Of a stretch of DNA of 64,000 nt, positions 45,049-54,900 are shown piece by piece. Every line of letters begins with the position of its first letter. Position 1 is the stretch's first letter. The translations under genes were made by a program, and so were the position numbers. This DNA comes from Niastella koreensis GR20-10 (lineage in GTDB: Bacteria; Bacteroidota; Bacteroidia; Chitinophagales; Chitinophagaceae): the NCBI RefSeq assembly GCF_000246855.1, contig NC_016609.1:8754744-8818743 (forward strand), in the 5' to 3' direction. The notes beneath the pieces were generated by a model. That model made no database searches, was not told the DNA's origin, and was given only the letters and a program-made list of their open reading frames with translations.

Positions 45049-47820
45049 ATGATATGTAGAAAACCTTTCCGGCTGGTATGTTTCATAAGCTTCATTTTGT
45101 TGAGCATTGCCAACAGTGCATTTTCTCAATTCCAGCTTTGGAACCCCAACCATGCCATAGGCACCGTTAGTGGTAATACCCATTTCGGGTATAACCAAAC
45201 ACCCGATCAACTGGTGGAGATCTATATAGCAGGCATCCCATCGGTTGGCCAAACATACCAGTGGTATAGCAACACCACACCCAATGATGCGGGTTTTGCT
45301 GTTATTCCTGGGGCCACGCAAAGCAGTTACACGCCCGGGCCGCTTATCCGGAACATGTGGTTCAAAAGGCAAACGACCAATATTTATGGCGCTTCCATAT
45401 TCTCCAATGTTATAAAGTTGAGCGTTGTATCTGCTAATTGGGAAGACCGCAATTATATCCGGGAGCATAATGTACAGGTAACCGGAATTACTACCTGGCA
45501 GGCCGTAGATCAGTTACCCATCGGTCAGAAATTACAAAACACAAATTATGTAGATGGCTTGGGGCGTTCGGTTGAAAAAGTAAGCCGGGAAACAGCTACG
45601 CCTTCGCAGGCAGGTGGCTTATGGGGTGATTTAGTAAAGTTTTCGCAGTATGATGCATTTGGCCGTGAACTGCAAAAATATTTGCCCTATACAACCACTA
45701 CGGAAAGCGGGAAATTTAAAACAACTACATTGGCCGAACAGCCACAATACTATGCCAATGTATATAACGAAACCAATTCTTTTTCAACCATCACCTTCGA
45801 TAACAGTCCGTTAAACCGGGTAACAAATGTAAAGGAATCCGGTACGGTATGGGCAAATGCTCCTGGTAATAATGGAGTATATGACATGAACAGTGCAGCG
45901 GATAACGTACAGATGTTTAGTGTAGATTATATTCTGGGAAACCCTCCTGTTAATAGAGGAGCCTATGGAGCGAATACGTTGTATAAATGGACTTCTATCG
46001 ACGAAAATGGCAAACAAGTCATTCAATATATCGATAAATCAGGATTATTGATCCTGAAAAAAGTGCAGATAGCCGATGCTCCTTCTACTGCTCACAGTGG
46101 CTGGCAATGTACCTATTTTATATATGACGACAAGGACCTGATCCGTTATCAACTATCGCCCGAAGCAGTAAACTATCTTGATAACCATGGCTGGTCGTTT
46201 TCAGGTGCCGATGGGCAGAAAGTATTAAATGGCTTATGTTTTCAATACTATTATGATGAGAAAGGAAGGACAACCTGGAAAAAAGCGCCTGATGCAGCCG
46301 GAATGAATATGGTATATGACGTGCGCGACAGGCTGGTATTTGTGCAGGATGGTAATCAGGCTGCCTTGTCTACACCGCAATGGATGGCTTATTTATATGA
46401 TGAACTGGACCGGCCGGTGATGACGGTTTTGTACAATACAACAAAAAGCGTTACCGGCTTACAAACCGATATAACGAATACAGCTAATGTTACATCGGCT
46501 GTTAATACAACAGCGCAGGGCTATTCGATCATTACCTCAACTTATAATAATCCGATTGCTGTAACTGACCTGGGCAATGCTGCTGTTGCCTCCATTGTGA
46601 GGTACCAGTTTTTTGATGATTATTCTTTTTCAGGTGTCAAAGCCTTTAATACAGCTTTTACTAATTTGTCGGCTTATTCCACTTCCGATCCCAATGTAAT
46701 GCCAATTGCTGCATCGAAACGGACGTTGGACTTATCTACCGGAAACCTGGTTAGGGTACTCGGTACAACAACTTTCCTGTCGTCTACGATTTATTACGAC
46801 GAGAAGGGACACAATATCCAATCACTGCGGGACAATATAAAGTCCAGCACCGATATATTGACCTGCCAGTACCATTTCAATGGCAGGCTGCTCAGTGCCT
46901 GTTCCGATCACACGGCTTCAGGTACGGGCTTTAGCAACTTTATAACGCTCACCAAATATGATTTTGACAAACTGGGGCGGCCTACTTCTGTGCAAAAGCA
47001 ATTTGGCATCAATGCATTTAAAACGGTTGCGTCGTATAATTATGACGACATCGGCCGGATAAAAACTACCCTATTTGATCCGGCTTACACCCCTATAAAT
47101 GGGCGGACTGGCAGTGGTTTGGAATCGCTGGAATATAGTTTTGATATTCATAATGAAATAACAGGCATAAATAAAGATTTTGCACTTAAGAACCCGGGAA
47201 ATTACAATAAGTGGGAGCATTTCTTTGGCATGTATCTGGGATATGACAATAAGGACAATGTATTCGCCAGGTCTCAATTAAACGGCCAGGTTACCGGCGT
47301 GTTATGGAATACGCAAGGCGATGATGCACAACGGAAATACGATTATACGTATGATAATGCAAACCGCCTGATCAATGACGCTTTTAACGAACAGAAACAT
47401 CCTGGTGACGGCTGGAGTAATGCCAAAATGGATTTTTCGGTTACAGGGAGCAGTGGAAAAATAACATATGACCTGAATGGTAATTTGTTGAACATGTTGC
47501 AAAAGGGGGTGATGCCAGGTACGTCAGCGCCAATAACCATAGATGAGTTGAATTATACCTATGCTTCTTATAGCAATAAGCTGCAAAGTGTAACCGACCA
47601 GATGTCGACCACGAATGTGAATGGTTTATCGGGCGATTTTAAAGATGGCAGTAATGGCACAACCCCTGACTACGTATATGACAACAACGGCAATGTGGTG
47701 GTGGATCTGAATAAAAATGCAAAGGACCTTGAAAATGTAGTGGGGGCCAATGGCATCAGTTATAATTATCTGGATAAACCGGAAAATAACGTATTGCCGG
47801 AAAAGGGACCATCAGGATAG
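45049..47820 (+). CDS. RHS-B, copy 1, 5' part (frameshifted): DUF6443/RHS protein
   Basis: The 923 residues comprise a signal peptide (ISFILLSIANSAFSQ), an N-terminal Ig-like region (GQTYQWYSNTTPNDAGF), the DUF6443 start (WEDRNYIREHNVQVTG, then YVDGLGRSVEKVSRE) and many YD/RHS repeats (YDAFGRELQKYLPYT, YDELDRPVMTVLYN, YNYDDIGRIKTTLFD). After YLDKPE the frame departs from that of copy 2 and ends at 47820. Comparing with 60282-60300, the copy-2 sequence has A6 followed by TACG where this has A4 followed by TAACG, a net loss of one base near 47784. The continuation is the frame at 47946. It is a broken gene, a phase-variable state or a sequencing error. Confidence 0.8.
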   Translation: MICRKPFRLVCFISFILLSIANSAFSQFQLWNPNHAIGTVSGNTHFGYNQTPDQLVEIYIAGIPSVGQTYQWYSNTTPNDAGFAVIPGATQSSYTPGPLIRNMWFKRQTTNIYGASIFSNVIKLSVVSANWEDRNYIREHNVQVTGITTWQAVDQLPIGQKLQNTNYVDGLGRSVEKVSRETATPSQAGGLWGDLVKFSQYDAFGRELQKYLPYTTTTESGKFKTTTLAEQPQYYANVYNETNSFSTITFDNSPLNRVTNVKESGTVWANAPGNNGVYDMNSAADNVQMFSVDYILGNPPVNRGAYGANTLYKWTSIDENGKQVIQYIDKSGLLILKKVQIADAPSTAHSGWQCTYFIYDDKDLIRYQLSPEAVNYLDNHGWSFSGADGQKVLNGLCFQYYYDEKGRTTWKKAPDAAGMNMVYDVRDRLVFVQDGNQAALSTPQWMAYLYDELDRPVMTVLYNTTKSVTGLQTDITNTANVTSAVNTTAQGYSIITSTYNNPIAVTDLGNAAVASIVRYQFFDDYSFSGVKAFNTAFTNLSAYSTSDPNVMPIAASKRTLDLSTGNLVRVLGTTTFLSSTIYYDEKGHNIQSLRDNIKSSTDILTCQYHFNGRLLSACSDHTASGTGFSNFITLTKYDFDKLGRPTSVQKQFGINAFKTVASYNYDDIGRIKTTLFDPAYTPINGRTGSGLESLEYSFDIHNEITGINKDFALKNPGNYNKWEHFFGMYLGYDNKDNVFARSQLNGQVTGVLWNTQGDDAQRKYDYTYDNANRLINDAFNEQKHPGDGWSNAKMDFSVTGSSGKITYDLNGNLLNMLQKGVMPGTSAPITIDELNYTYASYSNKLQSVTDQMSTTNVNGLSGDFKDGSNGTTPDYVYDNNGNVVVDLNKNAKDLENVVGANGISYNYLDKPENNVLPEKGPSG

Positions 47821-49029
47821 TTTACAGTGCTGATGGAGAAAAGCTGCAACGGGTATTTATCCCTGAATCCGGAGCTGCTTCTACCATTACGACTTATATC
47901 AACCAGTTTGTATACCAGGAAAGCGGTTCTGTTACCACAACCACAGTGCCACCGTTTGCTACCAGTGGAGGAACGCTATCATACATTGGTTTTGAAGAGG
48001 GCCGCATCCGGGCAATAACAGCTATCAATAGCAGCCAGGATGGCGGTCTGGATGCGATGTCCATCAACGGGAATATAACATTGCCCGATGGGCACATGGG
48101 CGTGTTTGATTATTTCATAAAGGATTACCAGCAGAATGTACGGATGGTGTTGACTGAAGAAACGCACAGCGCTTATAATACCTGTACAATGGAATCCAAC
48201 AGGAACTCAGCCGAAGATCCTGTATTCGGTCAAACCGGCGGGAGCAATGAGGTAGAGACAACCCGCTATCCAAAACCCTCCGGTTGGCAAAACGCCAACC
48301 TGGGTAGTTCGGTTAGCCGGTTGGGTACTAATGCCGGTCATAACATTGGTCCCAATACTTTACAAAAAGTAATGGCCGGCGACCAGGTAAGCGCCTCCGT
48401 TCAATACTATTATGATGTAGCAGGGAGCAACAGTAACTCCAATATGGTGACGTCAGTACTAACCAGCCTGGCGCAGGCTATTACAGGTGGCGGTGCTGCT
48501 ACCAGCATGGTAAAGGCCAATGCTACAGGCATTACCAACCAGTTAAATGGTACATCCGGTTTTATAAACGCTGTACAGCCTGCGGGTGGCAACGGCGCTG
48601 CGCCTCAGGCCTACTTAACCATCTTGTTTTTCGATGAACGTTTCAACTTTATAGAAGCGGCCGATGGTGGTGTAGTACAACAACAGGTGGGTGCATCGGG
48701 AAGTGACCCTGCTCCAATTGGTTTAGGAGCAGTAAAAGCGCCGAAGAATGGGTATGCGTTCGTATATGTAAGCAATCAAAATAATGAGGATGTATACTTC
48801 GATAACCTGAAGGTAGGTATTACCAGAGGAAATATAATTGAAGAGAATCATTATTATGCTTATGGATTAAGAATTGCCTCGATCAGCAGCCGTAAAGCGG
48901 GAGACGTAAATGAAGGAAAGTTAAAGAATGATTATCTTTATAACGATAAAGAGCTCTTTGATGATGCTGATTTGGATTGGTATGACTATGGATTCAGGAA
49001 TTATGATCCGCAGATCGGAAGATTTGTCC
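47180..49029 (+). repeat. Duplicated block II, copy 1 (nearly identical to 59680-61529)
   Basis: The RHS-B core from FALKNPGNYNKWEHFFGM to PQIGRFV is almost identical between copies, while the sequence before it (N-terminal half of RHS-B) and after it (toxin tip) is clearly divergent. It ends exactly at the RHS-core boundary. One base of length difference near 47784 breaks the frame of copy 1. Confidence 0.8.
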
Positions 49030-49979
49030 AGCTTGATCCGCTTACTGACGATTATCCATTCCTAACACCCTATCAGTATGCGAGCTGCGATCCCATCACG
49101 AATATCGATATCGACGGTTTGGAAGGAGGTGTTTCAACGCTGGCAAAAATAAGCAGTACTGTAAGTGATTTCTCCTATTCTTATAATATTGTATCTGATG
49201 TTAAAGCAATATTTCCTGCAATTTCTGCTGCAGAGTCGGCCGGTACCTCGTTTAAATTATTCTCAACATTAATAAGTTCAACGGGTATTTTCACTTCGTT
49301 AGCGCATACAGCAGTTAATTTAATAGATAACAGCGGTGATCCCAAACAAGTAGGCAAAGGTGGCGGAGGCGGCGTAAAGCCCAAACCAGCTGCTCCTGCT
49401 GCAAAGCCAAAACCGGCCGCAAAGCCTGAACAGAAAGTTATACTTAGGAATTATGATGATGATGATAGCTTTTTCAGCAACATGTGGGAAAAGCAAAAGC
49501 GAGGCTGGTGGCTGGCATGGAAACGAACTAAAGAAGCTGGACAGCAAATGTGGGAAAACGCACAGAATAACTGGCGTGCACATCGGGACCCTGTCCATCA
49601 GTTTGCGGCCAATCCAATGATGTACCTTTCGCCCGTAGGGCCGGAGGGAGCAGCAATAGAAGAAGTAGCTGCCCTAAATACCATTGAAAAGGAAGTTGAA
49701 ACGGGAACTAAGCTTTTGAACCAATTTAACAGTGCGGAAAGCCTGATAGAAGGTGCAGGAGAGCTAACTCCGGTAAAAGGTGCAATGCAAGGTTTTGTGA
49801 AAGGAGATGGGAACGCAATATTTAAAGCTATATCACAAGGTGGAGCAAGACAAGCCAACGGTACGGTAATAATGCAAGATGGCACAACCTTATTTAACCA
49901 CTTTTCTACTACAACAGGTGTTTATACAATTGATATAAACAAGGCAGGTCAGATCTTTAAAATAAGAATTACTCCATGA
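47946..49979 (+). CDS. RHS-B, copy 1, 3' part: RHS core plus C-terminal toxin tip
   Basis: This is the downstream half of RHS-B copy 1 in the shifted frame; coding homology starts near 47785, so the GTG at 47946 is only the first usable start. It contains the RHS-associated core (DLDWYDYGFRNYDPQIGRFV, then DPITNIDIDG, residues ~335-395). After it come a hydrophobic stretch, a Lys/Pro linker (KPKPAAPAAKPKPAAKP) and a unique tip. The last ~65 residues (GNAIFKAISQGGARQANGT, then TTGVYTIDINKAGQIFKIRI) resemble BECR-fold RNase toxin ends in spacing, which is a weak call. If not translated by frameshift, this part lacks its signal peptide. An immunity candidate overlaps its stop by 4 bp. Confidence 0.75.
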   Translation: MPPFATSGGTLSYIGFEEGRIRAITAINSSQDGGLDAMSINGNITLPDGHMGVFDYFIKDYQQNVRMVLTEETHSAYNTCTMESNRNSAEDPVFGQTGGSNEVETTRYPKPSGWQNANLGSSVSRLGTNAGHNIGPNTLQKVMAGDQVSASVQYYYDVAGSNSNSNMVTSVLTSLAQAITGGGAATSMVKANATGITNQLNGTSGFINAVQPAGGNGAAPQAYLTILFFDERFNFIEAADGGVVQQQVGASGSDPAPIGLGAVKAPKNGYAFVYVSNQNNEDVYFDNLKVGITRGNIIEENHYYAYGLRIASISSRKAGDVNEGKLKNDYLYNDKELFDDADLDWYDYGFRNYDPQIGRFVQLDPLTDDYPFLTPYQYASCDPITNIDIDGLEGGVSTLAKISSTVSDFSYSYNIVSDVKAIFPAISAAESAGTSFKLFSTLISSTGIFTSLAHTAVNLIDNSGDPKQVGKGGGGGVKPKPAAPAAKPKPAAKPEQKVILRNYDDDDSFFSNMWEKQKRGWWLAWKRTKEAGQQMWENAQNNWRAHRDPVHQFAANPMMYLSPVGPEGAAIEEVAALNTIEKEVETGTKLLNQFNSAESLIEGAGELTPVKGAMQGFVKGDGNAIFKAISQGGARQANGTVIMQDGTTLFNHFSTTTGVYTIDINKAGQIFKIRITP

Positions 49980-50620
49980 TAGAATACAGCAAACATATAG
50001 ATGAGTACTCGAATTACCCGCATGCTTCATTTTCAAAGTTAGTTCCTTTCGAGCAGTGGGGTAATAAGCAACTTGCCGAAAAATATTTACAAAAATATTG
50101 GCTGACGGCACATGATTATTTGAGCGTTTGGAAGCCGATACAGGATAAAATTTTTATTGAAGGCAAGCGTTTGCCAGATTTAATTTATCATACTGAATTT
50201 GATATAATAGCATTAAGGGGTGGTTGTCTATTCCTGGAAGAAGATTTTATGCAACTGCAAAAAGCTATGCAGGAAGCTGGCGAAGAATACTTTGTAATTA
50301 TTCAACACTCGCAAGCGTTTACTGAGGGAGAGCCAATGTTCAGGATGAAATTTCCAGTGAACATAACCTGGCAAGAGCTAACAAGTGGAAACTATATATC
50401 AGCCGTTCTTTTTGAGATGAGTTACAACGAATACCTTGTGTTTAGTGAAAGTGGAAATTGGGGCAAGTATTCTGCTAATGATTATGATCATCCTCTTGAT
50501 ATAATCGGCTTCAAACCTGAATTAGCTTCCATTTTTAGAGAGCAGTTTAAGCAACCGAAAGTGGAACAGGAAGAAATACGGGAGTGGTTGCCGCAGGTCT
50601 ATAAAGCACTAATAAATTAA
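49976..50620 (+). CDS. Immunity candidate for the RHS-B copy 1 tip
   Basis: A 214-residue cytoplasmic protein starting MIEYSKHIDEYSNYPHASFS, in an ATGA overlap with the RHS-B stop, the normal arrangement of polymorphic toxin immunity genes. It is acidic and has no signal peptide; it shows a strand-rich middle (EYFVIIQHSQAF, EPMFRMKFPVNITWQEL) and a helical end. I do not recognise a named family. The gene at the same place in cassette 2 is unrelated, as expected for tip-specific immunity. The function rests on position only. Confidence 0.65.
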   Translation: MIEYSKHIDEYSNYPHASFSKLVPFEQWGNKQLAEKYLQKYWLTAHDYLSVWKPIQDKIFIEGKRLPDLIYHTEFDIIALRGGCLFLEEDFMQLQKAMQEAGEEYFVIIQHSQAFTEGEPMFRMKFPVNITWQELTSGNYISAVLFEMSYNEYLVFSESGNWGKYSANDYDHPLDIIGFKPELASIFREQFKQPKVEQEEIREWLPQVYKALIN

Positions 50621-50687
50621 TGTGCCTAACAGGCTGTATTAAAGGTATAATATTAGCGAACCTCCAGGCGAGGTTAAATTATAAGTT

Positions 50688-51686
50688 ATGTTTAAAAAAA
50701 TATTTGTACTCAAAAATTCATACCTCTTTGGCTTTTTCATCCTGGGCATTGCCTGTAATACCCCGTCGGGGCACGGCAACACACACAAAGATAAAAATCA
50801 GAGTGGGATAGCAGGAACCAAAGGCGCCGACAGCAAAGACGGCGCCCTTAGTTTACATTTGAATTTACAGCCAGGTTCAAAGTATTACTATACCATCAAC
50901 AATGAATATGATATAGCATTGGAGGCCCAGGGTAAAAGCATCAACAACAAGAATAAATCCGATGTAGACCTCACGTATGCTATTCAAAAAGACAGTGCCG
51001 GTAATTATTTGTTACAAATGCATTACGAAAAAATTCACCTGTATACCAAATCGGGTGATAAAGAGTCGGAAATGGATGCCGACAATGCAGGTGCGACATT
51101 TGATCCGGTGGAAAAAATGCTGGGGTTTTTGAAAACAACAAACATTACAGCAGTTATAAGTCCGGCAGGCAAAATAATAGATATCAGCGGATATAAAGAA
51201 CTGGGTGAAAAAATAATAGCATCCCTGAATACCACAGATATGCAGACGAAAAATCTGGCCTGGGATAAATGGAATAAGGTAATTGGAGATGGTCTTATCA
51301 AAAAGAATATTGACCAGGCCTTCCATTTATTTCCTGATTCGGCCATTCAGGTAGGAGATAAATGGAAAATGCAATCACAGCAAAATGGAGAAATTCCGCT
51401 GAATGAAACATCCAGCTATACACTTAAAGATATTGATGACGGGATAGCTTATATTGAATCGGAAGGTCAGATGACTAGTGATAAATCAAACGCCAGTGTA
51501 ATGGGAACTTCGGTGACCAGTAACCTGAAGGGCAATCAAACAGGCGAGTACGAAGTAGATGCAAAAACCGGCATGTTATTAAAAAATAAGGTGATTGCCA
51601 AGGTAGAAGGCAGTATCCAAATGATGGGTAACGATATTCCGGTTACTATAAAAACTTCCATCAGGATGAATGGGAAAAAGATATAA
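50688..51686 (+). CDS. Lipoprotein, DUF6263-like
   Basis: A 332-residue lipoprotein: signal LFGFFILGIACNTPSG, acylated Cys near residue 24, Gly/Lys-rich linker, then a repeated beta-domain (LSLHLNLQPGSKYYYTINNE ... VDLTYAIQKDSAGNYLLQMH ... AIQVGDKWKMQSQQNGEIPL ... GEYEVDAKTGMLLKNKVIAK) that matches DUF6263-type proteins, which resemble outer-membrane lipid-associated periplasmic beta proteins. The start is the ATG at 50688. It follows the immunity gene by 67 bp and has no counterpart in cassette 2. The role is unknown. Confidence 0.72.
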   Translation: MFKKIFVLKNSYLFGFFILGIACNTPSGHGNTHKDKNQSGIAGTKGADSKDGALSLHLNLQPGSKYYYTINNEYDIALEAQGKSINNKNKSDVDLTYAIQKDSAGNYLLQMHYEKIHLYTKSGDKESEMDADNAGATFDPVEKMLGFLKTTNITAVISPAGKIIDISGYKELGEKIIASLNTTDMQTKNLAWDKWNKVIGDGLIKKNIDQAFHLFPDSAIQVGDKWKMQSQQNGEIPLNETSSYTLKDIDDGIAYIESEGQMTSDKSNASVMGTSVTSNLKGNQTGEYEVDAKTGMLLKNKVIAKVEGSIQMMGNDIPVTIKTSIRMNGKKI

Positions 51687-51730
51687 GCATTCAGAAAGCT
51701 TCTGTAATGCCAATATCCAAACCTTAACTT

Positions 51731-51903
51731 ATGATGTCCGAACGAATGCTTATTCTGTTTACGGCCCTGAGCTTGTATGAATTTGTACAGGCACAGGACA
51801 ACATCGCTATCATAGGCAGAGTCGCCGATTCCTCTTCTACTAAGTGTCATTATTATGAGGAGCAACTAAAAGAATAGAATTCCGGGTGGGTTATACATTT
51901 TAA
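51731..51903 (+). pseudogene. Remnant of the coiled-coil/beta-barrel gene before cassette 2
   Basis: Starting at 51731 the frame reads MMSERMLILFTALSLYEFV ... AQDN, a diverged signal peptide like that of the gene at 37933, then STKCHYYEEQLKE, similar to KDCYYYGEQLKEYK of the intact gene (about residue 209), then a stop. The very end, EFRVGYTF-type sequence (51883-51903), joins directly. At least two internal deletions have removed most of the gene. The upstream motif TAATGCCA...TCCAAACCTTAACT is also shared with 37907-37932. Confidence 0.75.
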
Positions 51904-54900
51904 TAAGTCGATTTACCAGGGTATACACAAAAGCAATTGGCATCAATTGAACCCAAAGTGGTTGAGTTGGAGCTGAACAGAATTGTATTGTTCCTAATCG
52001 ATAAATAGCCCAAAAAACAGGTATTTAATACTGTTAGCATCCCTTGACCACAAATGGTTGAAGGGGGCTAAACGGGATTGTATTGTCCCAAAATAGAAAA
52101 AATAGTCTTAAGAAAAATAACCTAAGGTCCTGGAAAATAAAAACAGTCTTATGCTACAAAGAAGGATAATCAGCGTTTGTACGGGTTTATTGCTCTTTAT
52201 TGCCAGCCATGCGCAGGTAAACCAGCAAACGGGTAGTGCCACCTTTTCCTTACCCATATTTAACTGGCAGGATAATAAAAGCCGGTTAAATACCCTGGTG
52301 GCATTAAGTTATACATCTGGTAATGGTCTAAAAGTAAATGATGTGGCCTCTAACGTGGGTCAGGGCTGGAGCCTGGTGGCGGGTGGAGTAATTACGCGCA
52401 TGCAGGTAGGGGAACCAGATGATCAAAAGGCTTATGATGGTAATGGGAAGGAGTCGGACATAACGAAATACCCGAACGGTTTTTTGTATGCCTATAATAC
52501 CGATCAGGATCCAAGAAATGGTTGCCCATTGTCATTGACGAGGTACCCGATCTATCACTCCATGAACCAGTTGTATAAGCAGCATAACCCTGTGGCATCG
52601 GATAAACAATTAGACTACTTCTCATTCCAGTTCAATGGTAAAGCGGGGATGTTTGTGCTTGATCCTGGCCGCGGCGATGTGGGTGCATTTTTAGGTGATA
52701 CAAAAATGAAGGTGAGCTTTCAGCGGGATGAAAATATGGCCGGTATACGTACTACGATCACCTCTTTTACGATCCAGGATGTAGATGGGTTAATTTACCG
52801 GTTTAAAGAGCATGGATCGATGGAGGTGCTGGAGGAAAATTATACCGGCGCCGATCTTAAAGAGAAACTTAAGCAGCCAAAATTTGATGCGGGCAACGTT
52901 TATCATCAGCGGGGATTTGAAAATGCTTCGTTTGTGAAACCCTGGGTGATCAATAGCTGGTACCTCTCAGAAATAGAGGACGCCTTTACGCATGCAAAAA
53001 TTACTTTCAGCTATGATCTCAGGTCTGTAAACAATATAGCCGGTGTTGATATTGCTTATGATTCCTGGCACGACTATTCCACCGTAACACATAAGACCTC
53101 CATTACGAAAACAATGGAGATAAGGAATATCACTATGCCTGATGGCCATAATGTGACCTTTAATTATGGGGCAGACCGGGCTGATCTGTCGGGTGAAAGA
53201 GCGCTCGCATCTGTTGATATAACTTATCAGGGCCGCTATCTTTCCAAACACGTGTTAACTACCAGTTATTTTATTTTGAACCGGTATGGTACCCCGGTAA
53301 CGGACTATCAGAAAAAGGTAGCACGCCTTTGTTTGTTATCGGTAAAAAACTGGGGGTTGATCTAAAGGATGATTCCCCACCTTATAAATTTGATTATTAC
53401 ACAGGCTCCAATAACCCCGATGATGTAGTGCCTCCGGCCTTTTCATATGCACATGATATCTGGGGTTTTTACAACGGTACATACAGTGCGGACAATTCAT
53501 CCAACTCCATGTCACCACTGGACGGGCAATTTAACCCGAATAATAACCAGTGCAAAGGCTTGTGCTTTTTTACGAAATAATGTTCCGGCGCTTACGAATG
53601 CAAAAGATGGCTACGCCAAAAACGGCTTGTTGCGTCAGATCATTTATCCAACCGGCGGTACGCTTAGTTATGAGTATCAACAGAATACCGGTGTGCCCAT
53701 GAATACCAGTTCAAGCATTGTGTTGGGCGGTGTGCATGTATCGCAAACAAGTTCAACGGATGGCGGTTACTCCAATGGTTGTGCTAATCCACTGGTAACT
53801 CATTATAATTATGTGTTGGAGAATTCAACACAATCGTCGATGTGGGCCGTTGAAATGCCGGTGAACCAGGAAGCCAACACGATGCACTATGAACCGGAAG
53901 AAAGAAAGTATAAATGGACCTGGCGTACTGCGCCGGCCGGCAGTTGTGTATGGACCTATCAATATCCTGGTATCCTGTCGCAAAACCAGGCTGTAGACCT
54001 TACCAGTTTTCAAAAAACAATGGATGCCATTGCGCCTGTTTTAGGTGTGATCTCTACGATTACTACCGTTGTGGATATAGTATCACTGGCTTGTGGCAGT
54101 ACGGGCTTTTTATCGTGGGTGAGCGTTATAGTGGATGTAGTTGGTGGACTGATAACGCTGGGCATAAGTTGCTTTTCAAGTAATACCAAAGATGGAACCT
54201 CTATTACCTATCATAATTCTGATCTGAACGCCACCAGTCCATTGCCCACGCAATTTAAAAGAGTAGAGGTCGTCGAAGGGTCGGGGGCGAATGGGCGAAC
54301 GGTACAGGTGTTTACCAGTGACGATGATTTTCCGATCTGGATCCAAACCAATCCTCATTTTGTAGCCCGGCAGCGGTTTGGGCCCTGGGCTTATGGTTTG
54401 CCGAGGTTTATCAGGGTGTATGATGCTTCGGGCAACAAATTAAAGGAAACAGAAAACATATATGATTTTGACAAGGCGCAGAATATACTCGGTCAAAGTT
54501 GTTTCCATTGTCCGCCTCCGGCCACAGGGATCTGGAGTGATCTGGTGTCGTGCAAATGTTCGGTAGAAAGGACTGCTTCGCAGCGTAATACCGATTGGGT
54601 AAAACCAGCAGAATACAATGCCAACTATGAAATGCAAAGTGTTAATGGAGAGCTTGATGTGGATTTTTACCCGATGTACTCAGGCAGAACAGAACTGGAA
54701 GAAGCCATAGAGCGGGTATACAGGAAAAATGATGCTACTCAATTTGTAGAGACGCACACCACGTATCAATATAATTTTGAAACACCCAACTACGAAGTCA
54801 AGACAATTACTGTAAGACAAAGCAATGGCGATTATGTTACTAAGAACATAGCCTACAGCGGTGATTTTACGGGCGGCGCATTCGATGTGATGAATGCCAA

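Noticed and set aside
53329-53580. 83-codon frame inside RHS-A copy 2 as a separate gene
   Set aside because: It is the middle piece of RHS-A between two compensating homopolymer indels, not an independent gene.
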